NCBI GenBank assembly: GCA_017468865.1
Contig: JAFUHM010000020.1
Location: 1-62,180 of the forward strand
DNA length: 62,180 nt
Source of the DNA: Oscillospiraceae bacterium
Lineage (GTDB): Bacteria > Bacillota > Clostridia > Oscillospirales > Ruminococcaceae
Reading direction: 5' to 3'
Below, one piece after another: positions 43,572-53,462 of the stretch (within the stretch, counting starts at the first letter, position 1; each line of letters begins with the position of its first letter). Position numbers and translations under genes: made by a program. Under the pieces are notes generated by a model. That model saw nothing but the letters and a program-made list of their open reading frames with translations, had not been told where the DNA came from and did no database searches.

Positions 43572-43603
43572 ATTATCCGTACCACGCCCCCTGTACGGAT
43601 AAT
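43572..43603. promoter_or_regulatory. 11-bp inverted repeat directly upstream of the murB -35
   Basis: ATTATCCGTAC (43572-43582) is repeated inverted as GTACGGATAAT (43593-43603), separated by 10 bases. It ends 11 bp upstream of the -35. It could be an activator or repressor site, or a second hairpin behind the adjacent terminator; no T-tract follows on either strand. Confidence 0.4.
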
Positions 43604-43613
43604 TCCCATGGGC

Positions 43614-43644
43614 AAAAAGCGCTCACCGCAGTGGGGTGAGCGCT
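43614..43644 (-). terminator. Strong terminator of the SBP/HlyD/MalFG operon
   Basis: AGCGCTCACC pairs with GGTGAGCGCT (43618-43627 with 43635-43644) over a 7-base loop, followed by TTTTT on the minus strand. It starts six bases after the last gene of the operon. Confidence 0.9.
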
Positions 43645-43649
43645 CCGTA

Positions 43650-45992
43650 TCAATAATGTTCGCTCATGTAGAGAGATACTCTCGACTGGACAGCAGATGC
43701 CACCTGTTCGGGGGTGCTTGAACCTGACCAGTAATTCTGCGCCTCATCCTTGATGATGGTGTTGTATATCTCGTCAAGCGCAGGTCTTCGTGTGACTGTG
43801 CCCGTCACGGCTGCCGACATTCTGTCGAGCTGCTCCTGGGTAGGCTCAGGAACCTTTACCATAGTGCCGCCCAGATAAACGGAGCGGTCTTCATAAACAG
43901 CCTCGCCCTTCTCGTTGTAGTAGTGATAGGGATCGAGGGCATGAGCCAGCTGAAGTTCAAAGTCGGGCTTGTATACGGGGTATCCCAGCCATGACTGATA
44001 CTGTATATCGTCCTCTACGAGGTGGCGGACACCCTGCTCATCATACCACTGATAGGGTCTCTTGCTGAGGGAGGACTTTATGCTGGTGGATATGAACTGC
44101 CATGCAGCATCCTTCTTGTCGGACTTGTCGGAGATGGCATAGATGACACGGGTAGATATCAGAGACTTGTCCGTAGGTCTGTCGGTGGGGAAGTTGGTGA
44201 ATACGAAGTCATCCACAGCATACGCAGTCACATAAGTCACGTCAAAGTCGCTCAGGGTCGTTTCGTAAAGCACATCCTTGCCGTCCTTGAAGGCAGTCTG
44301 CTTTTCAGTGTATGCCTCTTCATCATTGAGCCATTCGTTCTCATCCACCTGCAGGGGATGCTTCTTGGACTCCTCGAGCAGCTTCCTGAACGCATCGTTG
44401 TCAAAGTCGCACTTGCCGTTCTTGAAGTCAACAAAATCCGAGAAATAAACACCCTTCATGAGGAATTCGTCTGCGGAGCTTGCCATGGATATCTGGAGCC
44501 CGCCCTTGGCATCAGCGATCTCCCTTGCCTTGGTGAGGGTCAGCATACCGTTATCGTCGGTATAGGATGCGGATGATACGACAGTATCCACAGTGAACAT
44601 GGGACAGATGGACATCAGCTTCCCGTCTGTCTCGAATGCGGTGAGGATATTGGGTATTATGTCATCACGGCTCACGCCCGCACCTGAATCCATAAGGGGA
44701 TAGAGGTCTGTGAACAGCCCCTTCTTCACATAGCTGTCATAGGGCATGGCAGGATCGACTACGAGGATGTCGGGTATGGTACCCGCAAGGAGCTCGTTGT
44801 TGAACTTGGTCAGTGCCGCACTCTCATTGGAAAGGTCGTTGGTGTCTGCATAGGAATTAACGAAAATGGTGTAGTCGGGATTGGTCTTATTGAACTTTGC
44901 GATGGCCTGACGCACCATATAGCTGACCTTGAAGCAGCCGAGGGTAACGATGGTCTTTTCCTTTATCTCGGAAGGATCGGCGGGTCTTATGTGGTTTATC
45001 ACATTTCCGCCCGCATCCTCGCTCCAGCCCACGGTAACGAATGAGCCGTCGTCAAATGTGTATATGGACTCGATGCTCGAGTTATCCACACCCAGGTTGA
45101 GGAGGTTGACCAGGTTCTCACGGGAAAGGTCTTCCTTCACTCCGCATATGCCCGTATCCGATACAACGTAGAAGACGTTATCCCCTGCTCCGTCGGAGGC
45201 ATATATGGAACCGCCCAGGGAATCAAGGGAGTATTCCTTCCCCTTTGTGGCATTGTCGGTGTTGATGACAGTCAGCTTTGAAGACATATTGCCGTAATTC
45301 ATGGCTATGTACGCAGGCTCTCCCGTATTGGTGATGACGAGGGATGAAACGAACTCACTGTTCGATTCGACGGGGATGCTTCCTACCAGCTTTCCCTGAG
45401 CATCGACAACGACCACGGCGGTTCCTTCGTTGATGATGAAGTTGCCCTTGCTGTCCGCCTTGTATCCCGAAATATACGTTGCAGAAGCTCCCGTAAGCGC
45501 TTCAGTGATATCAGTGGAGCCTGTCTGCTCGCCTGCCGCATTGAGGGTGATGATACTTGCCGAAACAGAATAATCCGTGTCGCTCTTGTATATCATCTCC
45601 GCATATACTACGGAGACATTGCCCTCGTCATCGACTACGGGCGCACCGCTCGAAGCAGGCATAGCCTCGCCGCTCTCAGTGCTGACGATCATCTCTTTCT
45701 GAACAGTGCCGTTCGCATCGAATGCGACCACCTTGTTCACTGCGCCTTTGTCCGTCACTTCCCTTGCGGAGGCATAGTACAGGTCATTCTTGTATGTGAT
45801 TCCGGAAACTGACAGTCCCTCGGGAGGCACTATCTCCTTGACGGTATATGCCAGCTCCTTTGCCATAGTCTCCTGATCTGCGACTGCGGTGCTGCTGCCT
45901 GTATTGCCGCCCGTGCTGCCGGAGCATCCCGCCATGGAAGCGGCAAGGACTGCTGCGGCAGCTATGAGGCTAATAGTTTTCTTGAATGTCAT
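43650..45992 (-). CDS. Propeller-like/solute-binding lipoprotein, paralogue 2
   Basis: A 780-residue lipoprotein with lipobox cysteine at residue 23 (LAASMAGCSG). The first half (about 50-330) is made of repeated short beta-strand units with DxxGN turns (VVDDEGNVSVV, KADSKGNFII), resembling a beta-propeller; the second half (about 345-760) resembles sugar-binding extracellular proteins of ABC importers (TIVTLGCFKVSYMV, AALTKFNNELLAG, PDILVVDPAMPYDSY). It is about 60 percent identical by eye to the gene before it. It is the last gene of its operon. ATG at 45992 follows AGAGGGG. The import substrate is unknown, and the propeller could bind protein or glycan. Confidence 0.85.
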   Translation of the reverse strand: MTFKKTISLIAAAAVLAASMAGCSGSTGGNTGSSTAVADQETMAKELAYTVKEIVPPEGLSVSGITYKNDLYYASAREVTDKGAVNKVVAFDANGTVQKEMIVSTESGEAMPASSGAPVVDDEGNVSVVYAEMIYKSDTDYSVSASIITLNAAGEQTGSTDITEALTGASATYISGYKADSKGNFIINEGTAVVVVDAQGKLVGSIPVESNSEFVSSLVITNTGEPAYIAMNYGNMSSKLTVINTDNATKGKEYSLDSLGGSIYASDGAGDNVFYVVSDTGICGVKEDLSRENLVNLLNLGVDNSSIESIYTFDDGSFVTVGWSEDAGGNVINHIRPADPSEIKEKTIVTLGCFKVSYMVRQAIAKFNKTNPDYTIFVNSYADTNDLSNESAALTKFNNELLAGTIPDILVVDPAMPYDSYVKKGLFTDLYPLMDSGAGVSRDDIIPNILTAFETDGKLMSICPMFTVDTVVSSASYTDDNGMLTLTKAREIADAKGGLQISMASSADEFLMKGVYFSDFVDFKNGKCDFDNDAFRKLLEESKKHPLQVDENEWLNDEEAYTEKQTAFKDGKDVLYETTLSDFDVTYVTAYAVDDFVFTNFPTDRPTDKSLISTRVIYAISDKSDKKDAAWQFISTSIKSSLSKRPYQWYDEQGVRHLVEDDIQYQSWLGYPVYKPDFELQLAHALDPYHYYNEKGEAVYEDRSVYLGGTMVKVPEPTQEQLDRMSAAVTGTVTRRPALDEIYNTIIKDEAQNYWSGSSTPEQVASAVQSRVSLYMSEHY

Positions 45993-46015
45993 AGCTTTTC
46001 CCCTCTCTTATGTCA

Positions 46016-48364
46016 TCAATAGTGTTCGCTCAGGTAGAGTGAAACTCTCGACTGTATCATGGAAGCGGTCTGATCGGCGTTATTGGTGCCTGCCCAGAAG
46101 CTCTGCACCTCATCCTTGATGATGGTATTGTAGATGTCCTGCATGGACGGAACGGCTGTATCGGTGGATGTTATCATGTCTGCAAGCCTGTTTACCTCTT
46201 CCTCGGTCAGGTCATCCACCTTGACATCGGCATCGCCGAGCCATACTGTCCTCTGCTCATATACCGCCTTGCCGGTGCTGTCGTAGTAGTGGTTGGGCAC
46301 AGTTGCGTGAGCCTTGAGTTCCTCAAAATCCTTCTTGAGCACGGGGAAGCCGTTCCACGCATCATAGTAGCTGTCGCCCTCTACGGTGTGGCTGTTGCCC
46401 TCATCATCCCAGTACTGATAGTCATGCTTCTCCACCATATGCTGCATCACATATGATATGAAATCCCATGCCACATCCTTGTTCCGGCAGTTTTCCGAGA
46501 CAGCAACGAGGACATCGGAAAGTATGATGGACTTTGCCTTGGGAGCATCCGTCGGGAAGTTGGTGAACACATAGTCCTTGGTAAGATGAGCCTTGTCATA
46601 GTAGAAGTCAAAGTCCATGATGTTGAGGCCGTAAACGAGCTCCTTGCCCTTCATGAACGCCTGTTCACGATCCATTGCAGTATCCTGGTCGTTTGTCCAT
46701 TCCTCCGCATTCTCCGCAGGATGATTCTTCGACTCCTCAAGGAGTGTCTTGAAAGCAGGGTTGTCGAAGTCGCACTTGCCGTTCTTGAGATCGAAGAAAT
46801 CGGAGAAGAAGATGCCCGTCTGAAGGAAGTCCTCTCTTGTCATGCCGTCAGCCAGGGTCACGCCGTCCGATCCCACACGGCTCTGTGCAGCGGAAAGGGA
46901 GAAATATCCGTTTGCATCCACGTCGCCTGCGGATGCAGCACAAGTCCTCACATAGAAGGTACAGGGCATTATCATCATCTTGCCGTCGTTCTCATATGCA
47001 CGCAGCACATTGGGAAGGATGTCCTCACGCTTTACCTGGTCGTCTGCATCCATAAGGGGATACATATCGGTGAGCAGTCCCTTGCTGATGTAGCTGTCAT
47101 AGGGCATACCCGTGTCAACTATCAGGATATCGGGTACATTTCCCGCAAGCAGCTCATTGTTGAACTTGGTGAGAGCCGCATCATAATCCCCTACGCTGTT
47201 CTGTTCGGAATAGGAATTTACGGTGATGACATAATCACTGTTGGTCTTATTGAAGTCCGCAAGACCCGCACGCATATAGTAGGGCACGTTGAAGCACCCG
47301 AGGGTGAGCATCTTCTTTTCCTTGACCTGATCGGCAGCAACGGGCTTTACATGAAGTATCGCATTGCCGGATGCAGCATCGTTCCACTGAGTCATAACGA
47401 AGGAGCCGTCCTCTATCGCACTGAAGCTGTCCGTAGAGGAGTTGTCCACACCGATGTTGAGGAGGTTGAGGACATTCTCCTTGGTCATATCGGGCTTAAC
47501 GCCCACAAGACCCGTATCCGACCGTGAATAGAACAGATAGTCGCCGCTTCCGGAGAAGAGGGAGTAGACACCTGTGTCCGATATGTCGTATTCCCTGCCC
47601 TTTGCCTTGGCAGCCATATCTATCTCGACAAGGAGCGACTTGCTCGACTGTGCGGAATACTCACCGTACAGATACGCAGGCACGCCCGCATTTGTGAACA
47701 GGAGCTGGGAGATATAGGCATTCTCGTTATTGTTCTTGATGTCGAACAGCTTGGTGCCTGTCTTGTCGAATACGCATACAGCAGAGGAGAAGTTTATGAT
47801 AAGATTGCCGTCATCATCTATCAGGAACCCCTGCATATAGGCATTTTCGCCCATCTCGGAGTTGAATGCGGCAGTAAGGTCAGTCTGCTCCTTGAGTTCA
47901 CCCGTGGGAGCGAACTTATACATGGTATAGGTGTTTTCCGCCCCTTCATCGGAGTATGTCGCTTTATTGAAGATGCAGATGACGTTGCCTTCCTTGTCCA
48001 CCTTCATGCCGCCCTGCATGGAGCCCCATTCCTCGGCACCCACGCTGCCCACATCATACACCTGCTTGAGTCCGGAAGCATCGAATGCGATTATCTTGTT
48101 ATCGATGCCGCCGTCATCCTTGTAGTCGGTGTAGGTGGAATAATAGATGCCGTCCTTGTAACTGACGTTGTACCCGATCGAATATCCCTCGGGCGCATTC
48201 ACAGTAACAGGCTCAAACGCCAGGGATGCCTTGAGTTCCTCGACATCCGCCGCAGTCTGGGACTGAGTGTTCTGTGCCTGATCCGACCGGCATCCTGCAA
48301 ATGCGGCGGATGCCATAGTCACCGCTGTTATAAGACAAAGTGTCTTTCTGAGAGTATTTTTCAC
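46016..48364 (-). CDS. Propeller-like/solute-binding lipoprotein, paralogue 1
   Basis: A 782-residue lipoprotein (lipobox cysteine at residue 24, MASAAFAGCRS). It has the same two-part architecture as the next gene: repeated propeller-like units in 60-340 and a solute-binding half in 350-770 with TLGCFNVPYYMRAGLADFN and ALTKFNNELLAGNVPDILIV. The start is GTG at 48364 after AAAGGAAA. Both paralogues end in the same QSRVSLYxSEHY pattern, so the duplication covers the entire protein. Two binders could recognise different sugars or dimerise. Confidence 0.85.
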   Translation of the reverse strand: MKNTLRKTLCLITAVTMASAAFAGCRSDQAQNTQSQTAADVEELKASLAFEPVTVNAPEGYSIGYNVSYKDGIYYSTYTDYKDDGGIDNKIIAFDASGLKQVYDVGSVGAEEWGSMQGGMKVDKEGNVICIFNKATYSDEGAENTYTMYKFAPTGELKEQTDLTAAFNSEMGENAYMQGFLIDDDGNLIINFSSAVCVFDKTGTKLFDIKNNNENAYISQLLFTNAGVPAYLYGEYSAQSSKSLLVEIDMAAKAKGREYDISDTGVYSLFSGSGDYLFYSRSDTGLVGVKPDMTKENVLNLLNIGVDNSSTDSFSAIEDGSFVMTQWNDAASGNAILHVKPVAADQVKEKKMLTLGCFNVPYYMRAGLADFNKTNSDYVITVNSYSEQNSVGDYDAALTKFNNELLAGNVPDILIVDTGMPYDSYISKGLLTDMYPLMDADDQVKREDILPNVLRAYENDGKMMIMPCTFYVRTCAASAGDVDANGYFSLSAAQSRVGSDGVTLADGMTREDFLQTGIFFSDFFDLKNGKCDFDNPAFKTLLEESKNHPAENAEEWTNDQDTAMDREQAFMKGKELVYGLNIMDFDFYYDKAHLTKDYVFTNFPTDAPKAKSIILSDVLVAVSENCRNKDVAWDFISYVMQHMVEKHDYQYWDDEGNSHTVEGDSYYDAWNGFPVLKKDFEELKAHATVPNHYYDSTGKAVYEQRTVWLGDADVKVDDLTEEEVNRLADMITSTDTAVPSMQDIYNTIIKDEVQSFWAGTNNADQTASMIQSRVSLYLSEHY

Positions 48365-48381
48365 TGTTGTTTCCTTTCTCT

Positions 48382-49428
48382 TTATGTGGCAGATGTATCT
48401 TGGGGATGCGTCTTGGCGTAGAGCTTCTTCAGCCTTATCTGACGCCTGTCCTCGATCCTGTCACGGATGTATTTTACAAACCTCGCAATGAGCTTTGCCG
48501 TCACGAACATGAGATACACAAGCGTTATCGCAGGTATCACCATCAGCACCGCCATAGGCAGGGCGAACACCCTTCCCTTGAGTTCGGCGGCACGCAGAGA
48601 GTTCTCGAACCAGGGATACGCAAAACCCGTGCGTATCATCACGCTGTCATCAAGATCCTTGAATCCCTGTATCAGCTTTATTATGTCAAAGCGGTCCGTC
48701 TGATCCACCAGCACCGCATTCTGCACATTATCCTTGGCGAGATTAGCAGCATAGCCCTCCACCGCCTCCGGTATGCACATCTCATACACCGTCAGGGAAG
48801 CCGTCGAGGGAAGGGACATATACGGCACATACACATGAGGAAGATCCCCGTAGGCGAGCTTGTCCGACCCTCTGTCGGGAGAAGCCACCACGCCCGATAT
48901 AGTGTAGATCTTGTCGCCCATCTTTATGCTCATGCCCGCAACGTCCATGCCTCCGAAAAGCTGCCAGGCGGTCAGATCGTCTATCACCATGCAGTCAAGA
49001 TTTATGTCGCTGTCGTTGTAGTATACTCCCGACAGGAGTTCAAGGGGATGGAACACAAAGAAGTCGCCTATCGTCCCCGTGACCACCACCTCATTTATCG
49101 AACGGTCCTCGCTCTGTATCTCCGACGTGCGTTCGCCGTATGCACAGTCCGTCCACTGCATCACCTTTGAATCCTTGTCCACCAGGCTCGCAGTCTTCAG
49201 GGCATTCTGTATCTGACCCCTGTATGTGTATACGCCGTTTATGTCGAACGCCAGCACCGACGGGAAGTAGCAGGATACCTGCGCATATTCCCTGCCCTCA
49301 CTGCTCCACACGATAGGTGCATTCGGACGGTACTTCTGCGACATCACCCTGACGTAGATGAGAACTCCGCCTGCCATGAGCAGCAGCAGCGCATTGACCG
49401 CAATAAGGAGTTTGACCCATGTCTTCAT
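48382..49428 (-). CDS. MacB-like extracytoplasmic-domain membrane protein
   Basis: A 348-residue protein with one helix at the N-terminus (7-28), a large extracytoplasmic region (about 30-280) that resembles the MacB periplasmic core domain (ISGVVASPDRGSDKLAYGDL, DDLTAWQLFGGMD), and one further helix (about 290-315) with a basic cytoplasmic tail. It lacks the ATPase domain and the additional helices of a true MacB/FtsX permease. ATG at 49428 follows AAGGAG, 12 bases after the adaptor gene. It probably forms a complex with the HlyD-like protein. Confidence 0.65.
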   Translation of the reverse strand: MKTWVKLLIAVNALLLLMAGGVLIYVRVMSQKYRPNAPIVWSSEGREYAQVSCYFPSVLAFDINGVYTYRGQIQNALKTASLVDKDSKVMQWTDCAYGERTSEIQSEDRSINEVVVTGTIGDFFVFHPLELLSGVYYNDSDINLDCMVIDDLTAWQLFGGMDVAGMSIKMGDKIYTISGVVASPDRGSDKLAYGDLPHVYVPYMSLPSTASLTVYEMCIPEAVEGYAANLAKDNVQNAVLVDQTDRFDIIKLIQGFKDLDDSVMIRTGFAYPWFENSLRAAELKGRVFALPMAVLMVIPAITLVYLMFVTAKLIARFVKYIRDRIEDRRQIRLKKLYAKTHPQDTSAT

Positions 49429-49440
49429 ACATTCTCCTTA

Positions 49441-51408
49441 TCACGATGTTTCCGAAGGACGGACGTTCTGACCTATCCTTATGGGCTTGCTTGCGGTGGT
49501 GATGACATACTCGCTTCCCGTAAGCCCCGAAACAGCGGTCTTGGTATCGTTGCTGACTATCTTCTGTATATCATAGCGGACAGCCACATAGCGGTTGCCC
49601 AGAGGAGAGCTCTTTGCCTCCATGACAAGGACATAGTCGCCGTTCTCATCGTGGCGCACCGCATTGTTGGGGAGCACCTGGGGATAGGTCTGACCCTTTG
49701 AGCCGAGGCCTACCGAGAGAGTATCACCGCTGGTGATGTTCGATCCCGTTACGGAGAACACCAGCAGCTTCTGACCCTGCGAGCCGGAGTCGCTCTTTAT
49801 CTCCTTCAGGGTGATCTCCACGTCATCGCCGCCGAAGTACCAGCCCGTTATCTCCGCCTTGTCGCCGACTCTCACCTTTCTTGCCTGATCTGCCTTGACT
49901 GAGAACTGGAGCTTGTAGCCCATCTCCGTAACATTGATCCTTGCAAGGGTGGAGCCTGCCTCTATCTTCTGACCGACGGTGATGTTAAGGGAATCGACCG
50001 TGCCGTTCACCTTGGAGCGGATGACCTGTTCGCCCTCGTTGTCCTTCTTTATCTTCTCGATCTTCGCCTGCTGTCTTTCGATCTCACGCTGCTTTGATTC
50101 GAGGTCTATCTGATTTGTCTGTGCGGTGGACGCATCGGTCTTCTGCTTTGAGGCAAGGTCTATGCGCAGGTCGTTGATGGAGGATTCCTTGGTGGTTATC
50201 TCCTTCTCCTTGTCCCTTATCAGCTCCTTGAGCTTGGACTCGGTCTGAAGTCCGGAAGCCTCCGCATCGGTCTTCTTTTCCGTAGCTTTATCCTGCGCTT
50301 CGGTATTTGCACGGATCTTCTCATCTATGTCGTTTATCTGCTTTTTGAGAGAGAGCTTTATCTCACGGGTAAGATCCGCAAGGGCTTCCTTTGCGGCAGT
50401 CACCTTCTTTGCAGCATCGTCCTTCTTCTTCTCGTACTGCTTCAGAGTGTTCTGTGCCTGCTTGGACTCGATGTTGTTGTTGTAGAGTTCAGCTATCTCA
50501 CGGGAGAGGTTGGAAATTGTGGTATTGTTGTCTGCGATGCTGTTGCGGTAGGAAGTCACATCATCATCGGGACCTGCCTCTCCGATGGCATTGTAAAGCT
50601 GATTGTTCTTGTTCTGAAGTGAATATACCTCATTCTGCTTTGAAAGTATCTCCGATGACTTGTCGGTCTTGCCCGAAAGCTCGGTGGACTTCTTCGTATA
50701 CGCATTGTCCGCCTCGGTCTGCGCCTTCTCCGCATCCTTTACCGCCTGCTTGGCAGCAAAGAGCCTGTCATAGTCGGTGCCTGTCAGATCGAGCATATCA
50801 TCCGTATCCACGGAAGCGAGCCTGTTCTTCAGATCCTCCTTCTCACGGGCAAGGCGGTCGCCCTCCGCTTTGAGCTCCTTCACATCGGCAGATGCAATGG
50901 AAAGCGCATCCGTCTTGGTGTGCGCACTTTCGTACTGTGCCTGAAGGTCGGAAAGTTCGTTCTTGAGTATCCTCAGTTCGCCCTCCGCCTTGTCGATGGC
51001 GGCAATGTCCTTGTCGTAGTTGGTGGTGCTTGTCACGAGTGCCTTGCGGTACGCAAACTGGAGATTTTCCAGTTCCTTCTCCGCATCCGTCAGTTCCGTA
51101 GGCTCACTGCTCTCAAGTTCGAATATGACGTCACCCGCCTTGACCTGATCCCCCTGACTCACCATGACAGCCTTGATCTCACGGGTAGACTGAGACTTCA
51201 CCTCGTATGTCTCCGCAGGCTCTATGGTGCCGCTCCCCTTGATCTGTTCGGAAACAGATGCCTGTGCAGGGTAAACATAGGACACCTGAGGGAGGGAGTA
51301 GTTCATGATAGTGTTTGAAAAGAACGTCAGCAAAAGAAGCACCGACAGGAACACTATCGCAATGTTCTTTATTATGTCCTTGCGTTTGTTCGGAGTTTGT
51401 TCGTTCAT
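49441..51408 (-). CDS. HlyD-like periplasmic adaptor with long coiled coil
   Basis: A 655-residue membrane-fusion-type adaptor. One N-terminal helix (13-33), a lipoyl-like half (50-105, with IKGSGTIEPAETYEVKSQS), a very long coiled coil (about 110-470, rich in Lys, Glu, Asp and Gln), the second lipoyl half (about 475-515), and a beta-barrel/MP-like C-terminus. In export systems such a protein bridges an inner-membrane transporter to the outside; here it lies within an importer-type operon. ATG at 51408 follows GGAAAGGGAAGG. Confidence 0.82.
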   Translation of the reverse strand: MNEQTPNKRKDIIKNIAIVFLSVLLLLTFFSNTIMNYSLPQVSYVYPAQASVSEQIKGSGTIEPAETYEVKSQSTREIKAVMVSQGDQVKAGDVIFELESSEPTELTDAEKELENLQFAYRKALVTSTTNYDKDIAAIDKAEGELRILKNELSDLQAQYESAHTKTDALSIASADVKELKAEGDRLAREKEDLKNRLASVDTDDMLDLTGTDYDRLFAAKQAVKDAEKAQTEADNAYTKKSTELSGKTDKSSEILSKQNEVYSLQNKNNQLYNAIGEAGPDDDVTSYRNSIADNNTTISNLSREIAELYNNNIESKQAQNTLKQYEKKKDDAAKKVTAAKEALADLTREIKLSLKKQINDIDEKIRANTEAQDKATEKKTDAEASGLQTESKLKELIRDKEKEITTKESSINDLRIDLASKQKTDASTAQTNQIDLESKQREIERQQAKIEKIKKDNEGEQVIRSKVNGTVDSLNITVGQKIEAGSTLARINVTEMGYKLQFSVKADQARKVRVGDKAEITGWYFGGDDVEITLKEIKSDSGSQGQKLLVFSVTGSNITSGDTLSVGLGSKGQTYPQVLPNNAVRHDENGDYVLVMEAKSSPLGNRYVAVRYDIQKIVSNDTKTAVSGLTGSEYVITTASKPIRIGQNVRPSETS

Positions 51409-51437
51409 ATGCCTTCCCTTTCCTTCATTTCAGATTA

Positions 51438-52412
51438 TTATTTCAGAGTTGCGGAGCTCGCTATGCCTTCCACCAGTGCATCCTCCCCGTAGAGGAACAG
51501 CAGCAGCGACGGCATCATGTAGATAACTGCCACCGCAAAGGCAAGTCCCGTTTCCTGCGTATTTATCTTTGAGAGGAACACCGACAGCGGATGGAGCGTC
51601 TCGTCCGCAAGAAGTATCAGCGGCTGTTCCACCATGTTCCAGTAGTCGATGAAAATAAGTATCACCACGGAGAAAAGCGAACTTCTGACCATGGGGAGAG
51701 AAATGGTGGTGAATATGGTGAACTCGCCTGCGCCGTCAAGCATCGCCGCCTCGTAGTACACCTTCGGTATCCTTCGCATCGCCTTTGTCAGCAGATACAC
51801 CGCAAAGGGAGAGAACACACCGGGAAGTATGACCGCAAGCCGTGTATTGAGAAGTCCCAGCTTGTCGGACACCAGGTAGTTGGGCACGAGCGTTACCTGA
51901 TAGGGCATGAGCATCACGATGATGTAGATGAAGAACACTATCTCCTTCAGCCTGCCCGTGAGCCGTGCAAAGGAGTAGCTCGCACCCAGCGCCACCACTA
52001 TCTGGAACACCACGATGGGTACGGTAAGTATCATCGCATTCCAGAATTTCAGCAGATAATCGGGGCTCTTGAACAGCACCGTGATGTACTGGGATGCGGA
52101 TACGATGTCGGGTATGAATTTCAGGTTCACATCCTTGGATATGAATGTCTTGCCGTCGGTGGCAGCAGAGAAGATAACGCCGTAGTTTGCCGAGATCTCC
52201 GACTGGGACATGAACGAATTTGTTATGGTGAGCACCGTGGGCATCAGGAAGGCAAACGCCGCAGCTGCCGCAAACAATGTCATCAGCATGAGGTTTATCC
52301 GCTGCGAGAGCGTACCCTTGCGCTTTCTCCTGCGCCTTACAGGCATCGGAGCGGCATTTTGGGGCGGAATATCCGCCGTCTGTGCAGGCTTCGGATCAAA
52401 TGTATCGTTCAT
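51438..52412 (-). CDS. MalG-type carbohydrate ABC permease
   Basis: A 324-residue inner-membrane permease of the CUT1 carbohydrate importer class, with six helices and the ATPase-docking EAA loop EAAMLDGAGEFTIFTTISLP (about residues 217-236). An extended Arg/Lys-rich N-terminus (MPVRRRRKRKG) precedes the first helix. ATG overlaps the preceding permease stop as ATGA, so the two are made in equal amounts. No ATPase gene is in the operon; a shared MsmK-like ATPase encoded elsewhere is likely. Confidence 0.92.
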   Translation of the reverse strand: MNDTFDPKPAQTADIPPQNAAPMPVRRRRKRKGTLSQRINLMLMTLFAAAAAFAFLMPTVLTITNSFMSQSEISANYGVIFSAATDGKTFISKDVNLKFIPDIVSASQYITVLFKSPDYLLKFWNAMILTVPIVVFQIVVALGASYSFARLTGRLKEIVFFIYIIVMLMPYQVTLVPNYLVSDKLGLLNTRLAVILPGVFSPFAVYLLTKAMRRIPKVYYEAAMLDGAGEFTIFTTISLPMVRSSLFSVVILIFIDYWNMVEQPLILLADETLHPLSVFLSKINTQETGLAFAVAVIYMMPSLLLFLYGEDALVEGIASSATLK

Positions 52413-53422
52413 TCCTCAACATCCTTTCCGAATATGCTCTCCACAGTGAACAGCACGCCGATTATTACCACCATGAACGCCGCCATGACTATGGCAGCCG
52501 ATGAGAGCTTCTGATAGTCAAGTGTGCGGAAGGTGTTGTTCATGAAGTGCTGGAGCAGGTACAGCTTCTCATGAGGGTAATCGCCCGTCAGCAGATACAC
52601 CTCACGGAACAGCTTGAACGAATTGATAAGCGACATTATCGTCACGAACAGGAATGTGGGGGAAAGGTAGCGGAACTTGATGTGGATCATTCTCCACATG
52701 GGCGATGCCCCTTCGAGCTCGGCGACTTCCACCAGATCCTTGGGTATGGAATTGAGTGCGGCAAGGAACAGTATCATGTTGTATCCCATGTTCTTCCACT
52801 GGAACAGGAGCACCACGACCACCATCGCCTTATCGGATTTGAGCCAGTCCACCGCCGACCAGTCCGTGTGGTTGACCGTCCCTCCCAGACTCAGGATGAC
52901 ATGATCTATAAATCCCACCAGATGCGTGCCCTGGAACCATGTCAGCAGAGCATTCACCGAACCCGTGTGATGGAACATCACCTGCCAGATGAGCACTACC
53001 GACGCAACGGGCACCATCATGGGCGAGAGGAAGAATGTGCGGAACATACTCTTCCCGGGGATCTTGGAATTGAGGACATTTGCCAGTATCAGCGAAAGTA
53101 TAACAGCGGCAGGCACCGCAGTGAACGACAGAAGAAGAGTGTTCTTTGCCGCCTGCGTGAACGCCCACGCACTGAAAAGAGTCTTGAAATTCTCGATGCC
53201 TACGAACTTCTTTGATATGGGATTATCAACTATCGAGTAGTATGCCACTATGAACGAAGGCACCACATAGAACACCAGGACTCCCACGAGGCTTGGCAGC
53301 AGAAGGAACCGTGCCATGGGAGTATTGGGGTCTGTAACATCTTTTTTATGCCGGTTCTTCTTTGCGGACGGAGACGATCTGACGACCTTCTCTGTCTTAT
53401 CCGGCTTCCTTTTCCCGTTCAT
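52409..53422 (-). CDS. MalF-type carbohydrate ABC permease
   Basis: A 337-residue inner-membrane permease, partner of the next gene. It has a long basic N-terminal extension, six helices and the EAA-type loop EVAELEGASPMWRMIHIKF. It lacks the extra periplasmic P2 loop of E. coli MalF. ATG at 53422 is chosen from GAGGGGAC upstream. It is the first gene of the operon, directly behind a near-consensus promoter. Confidence 0.92.
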   Translation of the reverse strand: MNGKRKPDKTEKVVRSSPSAKKNRHKKDVTDPNTPMARFLLLPSLVGVLVFYVVPSFIVAYYSIVDNPISKKFVGIENFKTLFSAWAFTQAAKNTLLLSFTAVPAAVILSLILANVLNSKIPGKSMFRTFFLSPMMVPVASVVLIWQVMFHHTGSVNALLTWFQGTHLVGFIDHVILSLGGTVNHTDWSAVDWLKSDKAMVVVVLLFQWKNMGYNMILFLAALNSIPKDLVEVAELEGASPMWRMIHIKFRYLSPTFLFVTIMSLINSFKLFREVYLLTGDYPHEKLYLLQHFMNNTFRTLDYQKLSSAAIVMAAFMVVIIGVLFTVESIFGKDVEE

Positions 53423-53462
53423 TTCCCGTCCCCTCTCCGAAAACCGATACTTATACATTTAT

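Noticed and set aside
48382..51408. A MacAB-type drug efflux pump
   Set aside because: The MacB-like protein has no ATPase and too few helices, and no ATPase gene is present.
53422..53458. A longer start for the MalF-type permease
   Set aside because: The upstream codons extend into the leader and lack a ribosome site; GAGGGGAC precedes the chosen ATG.
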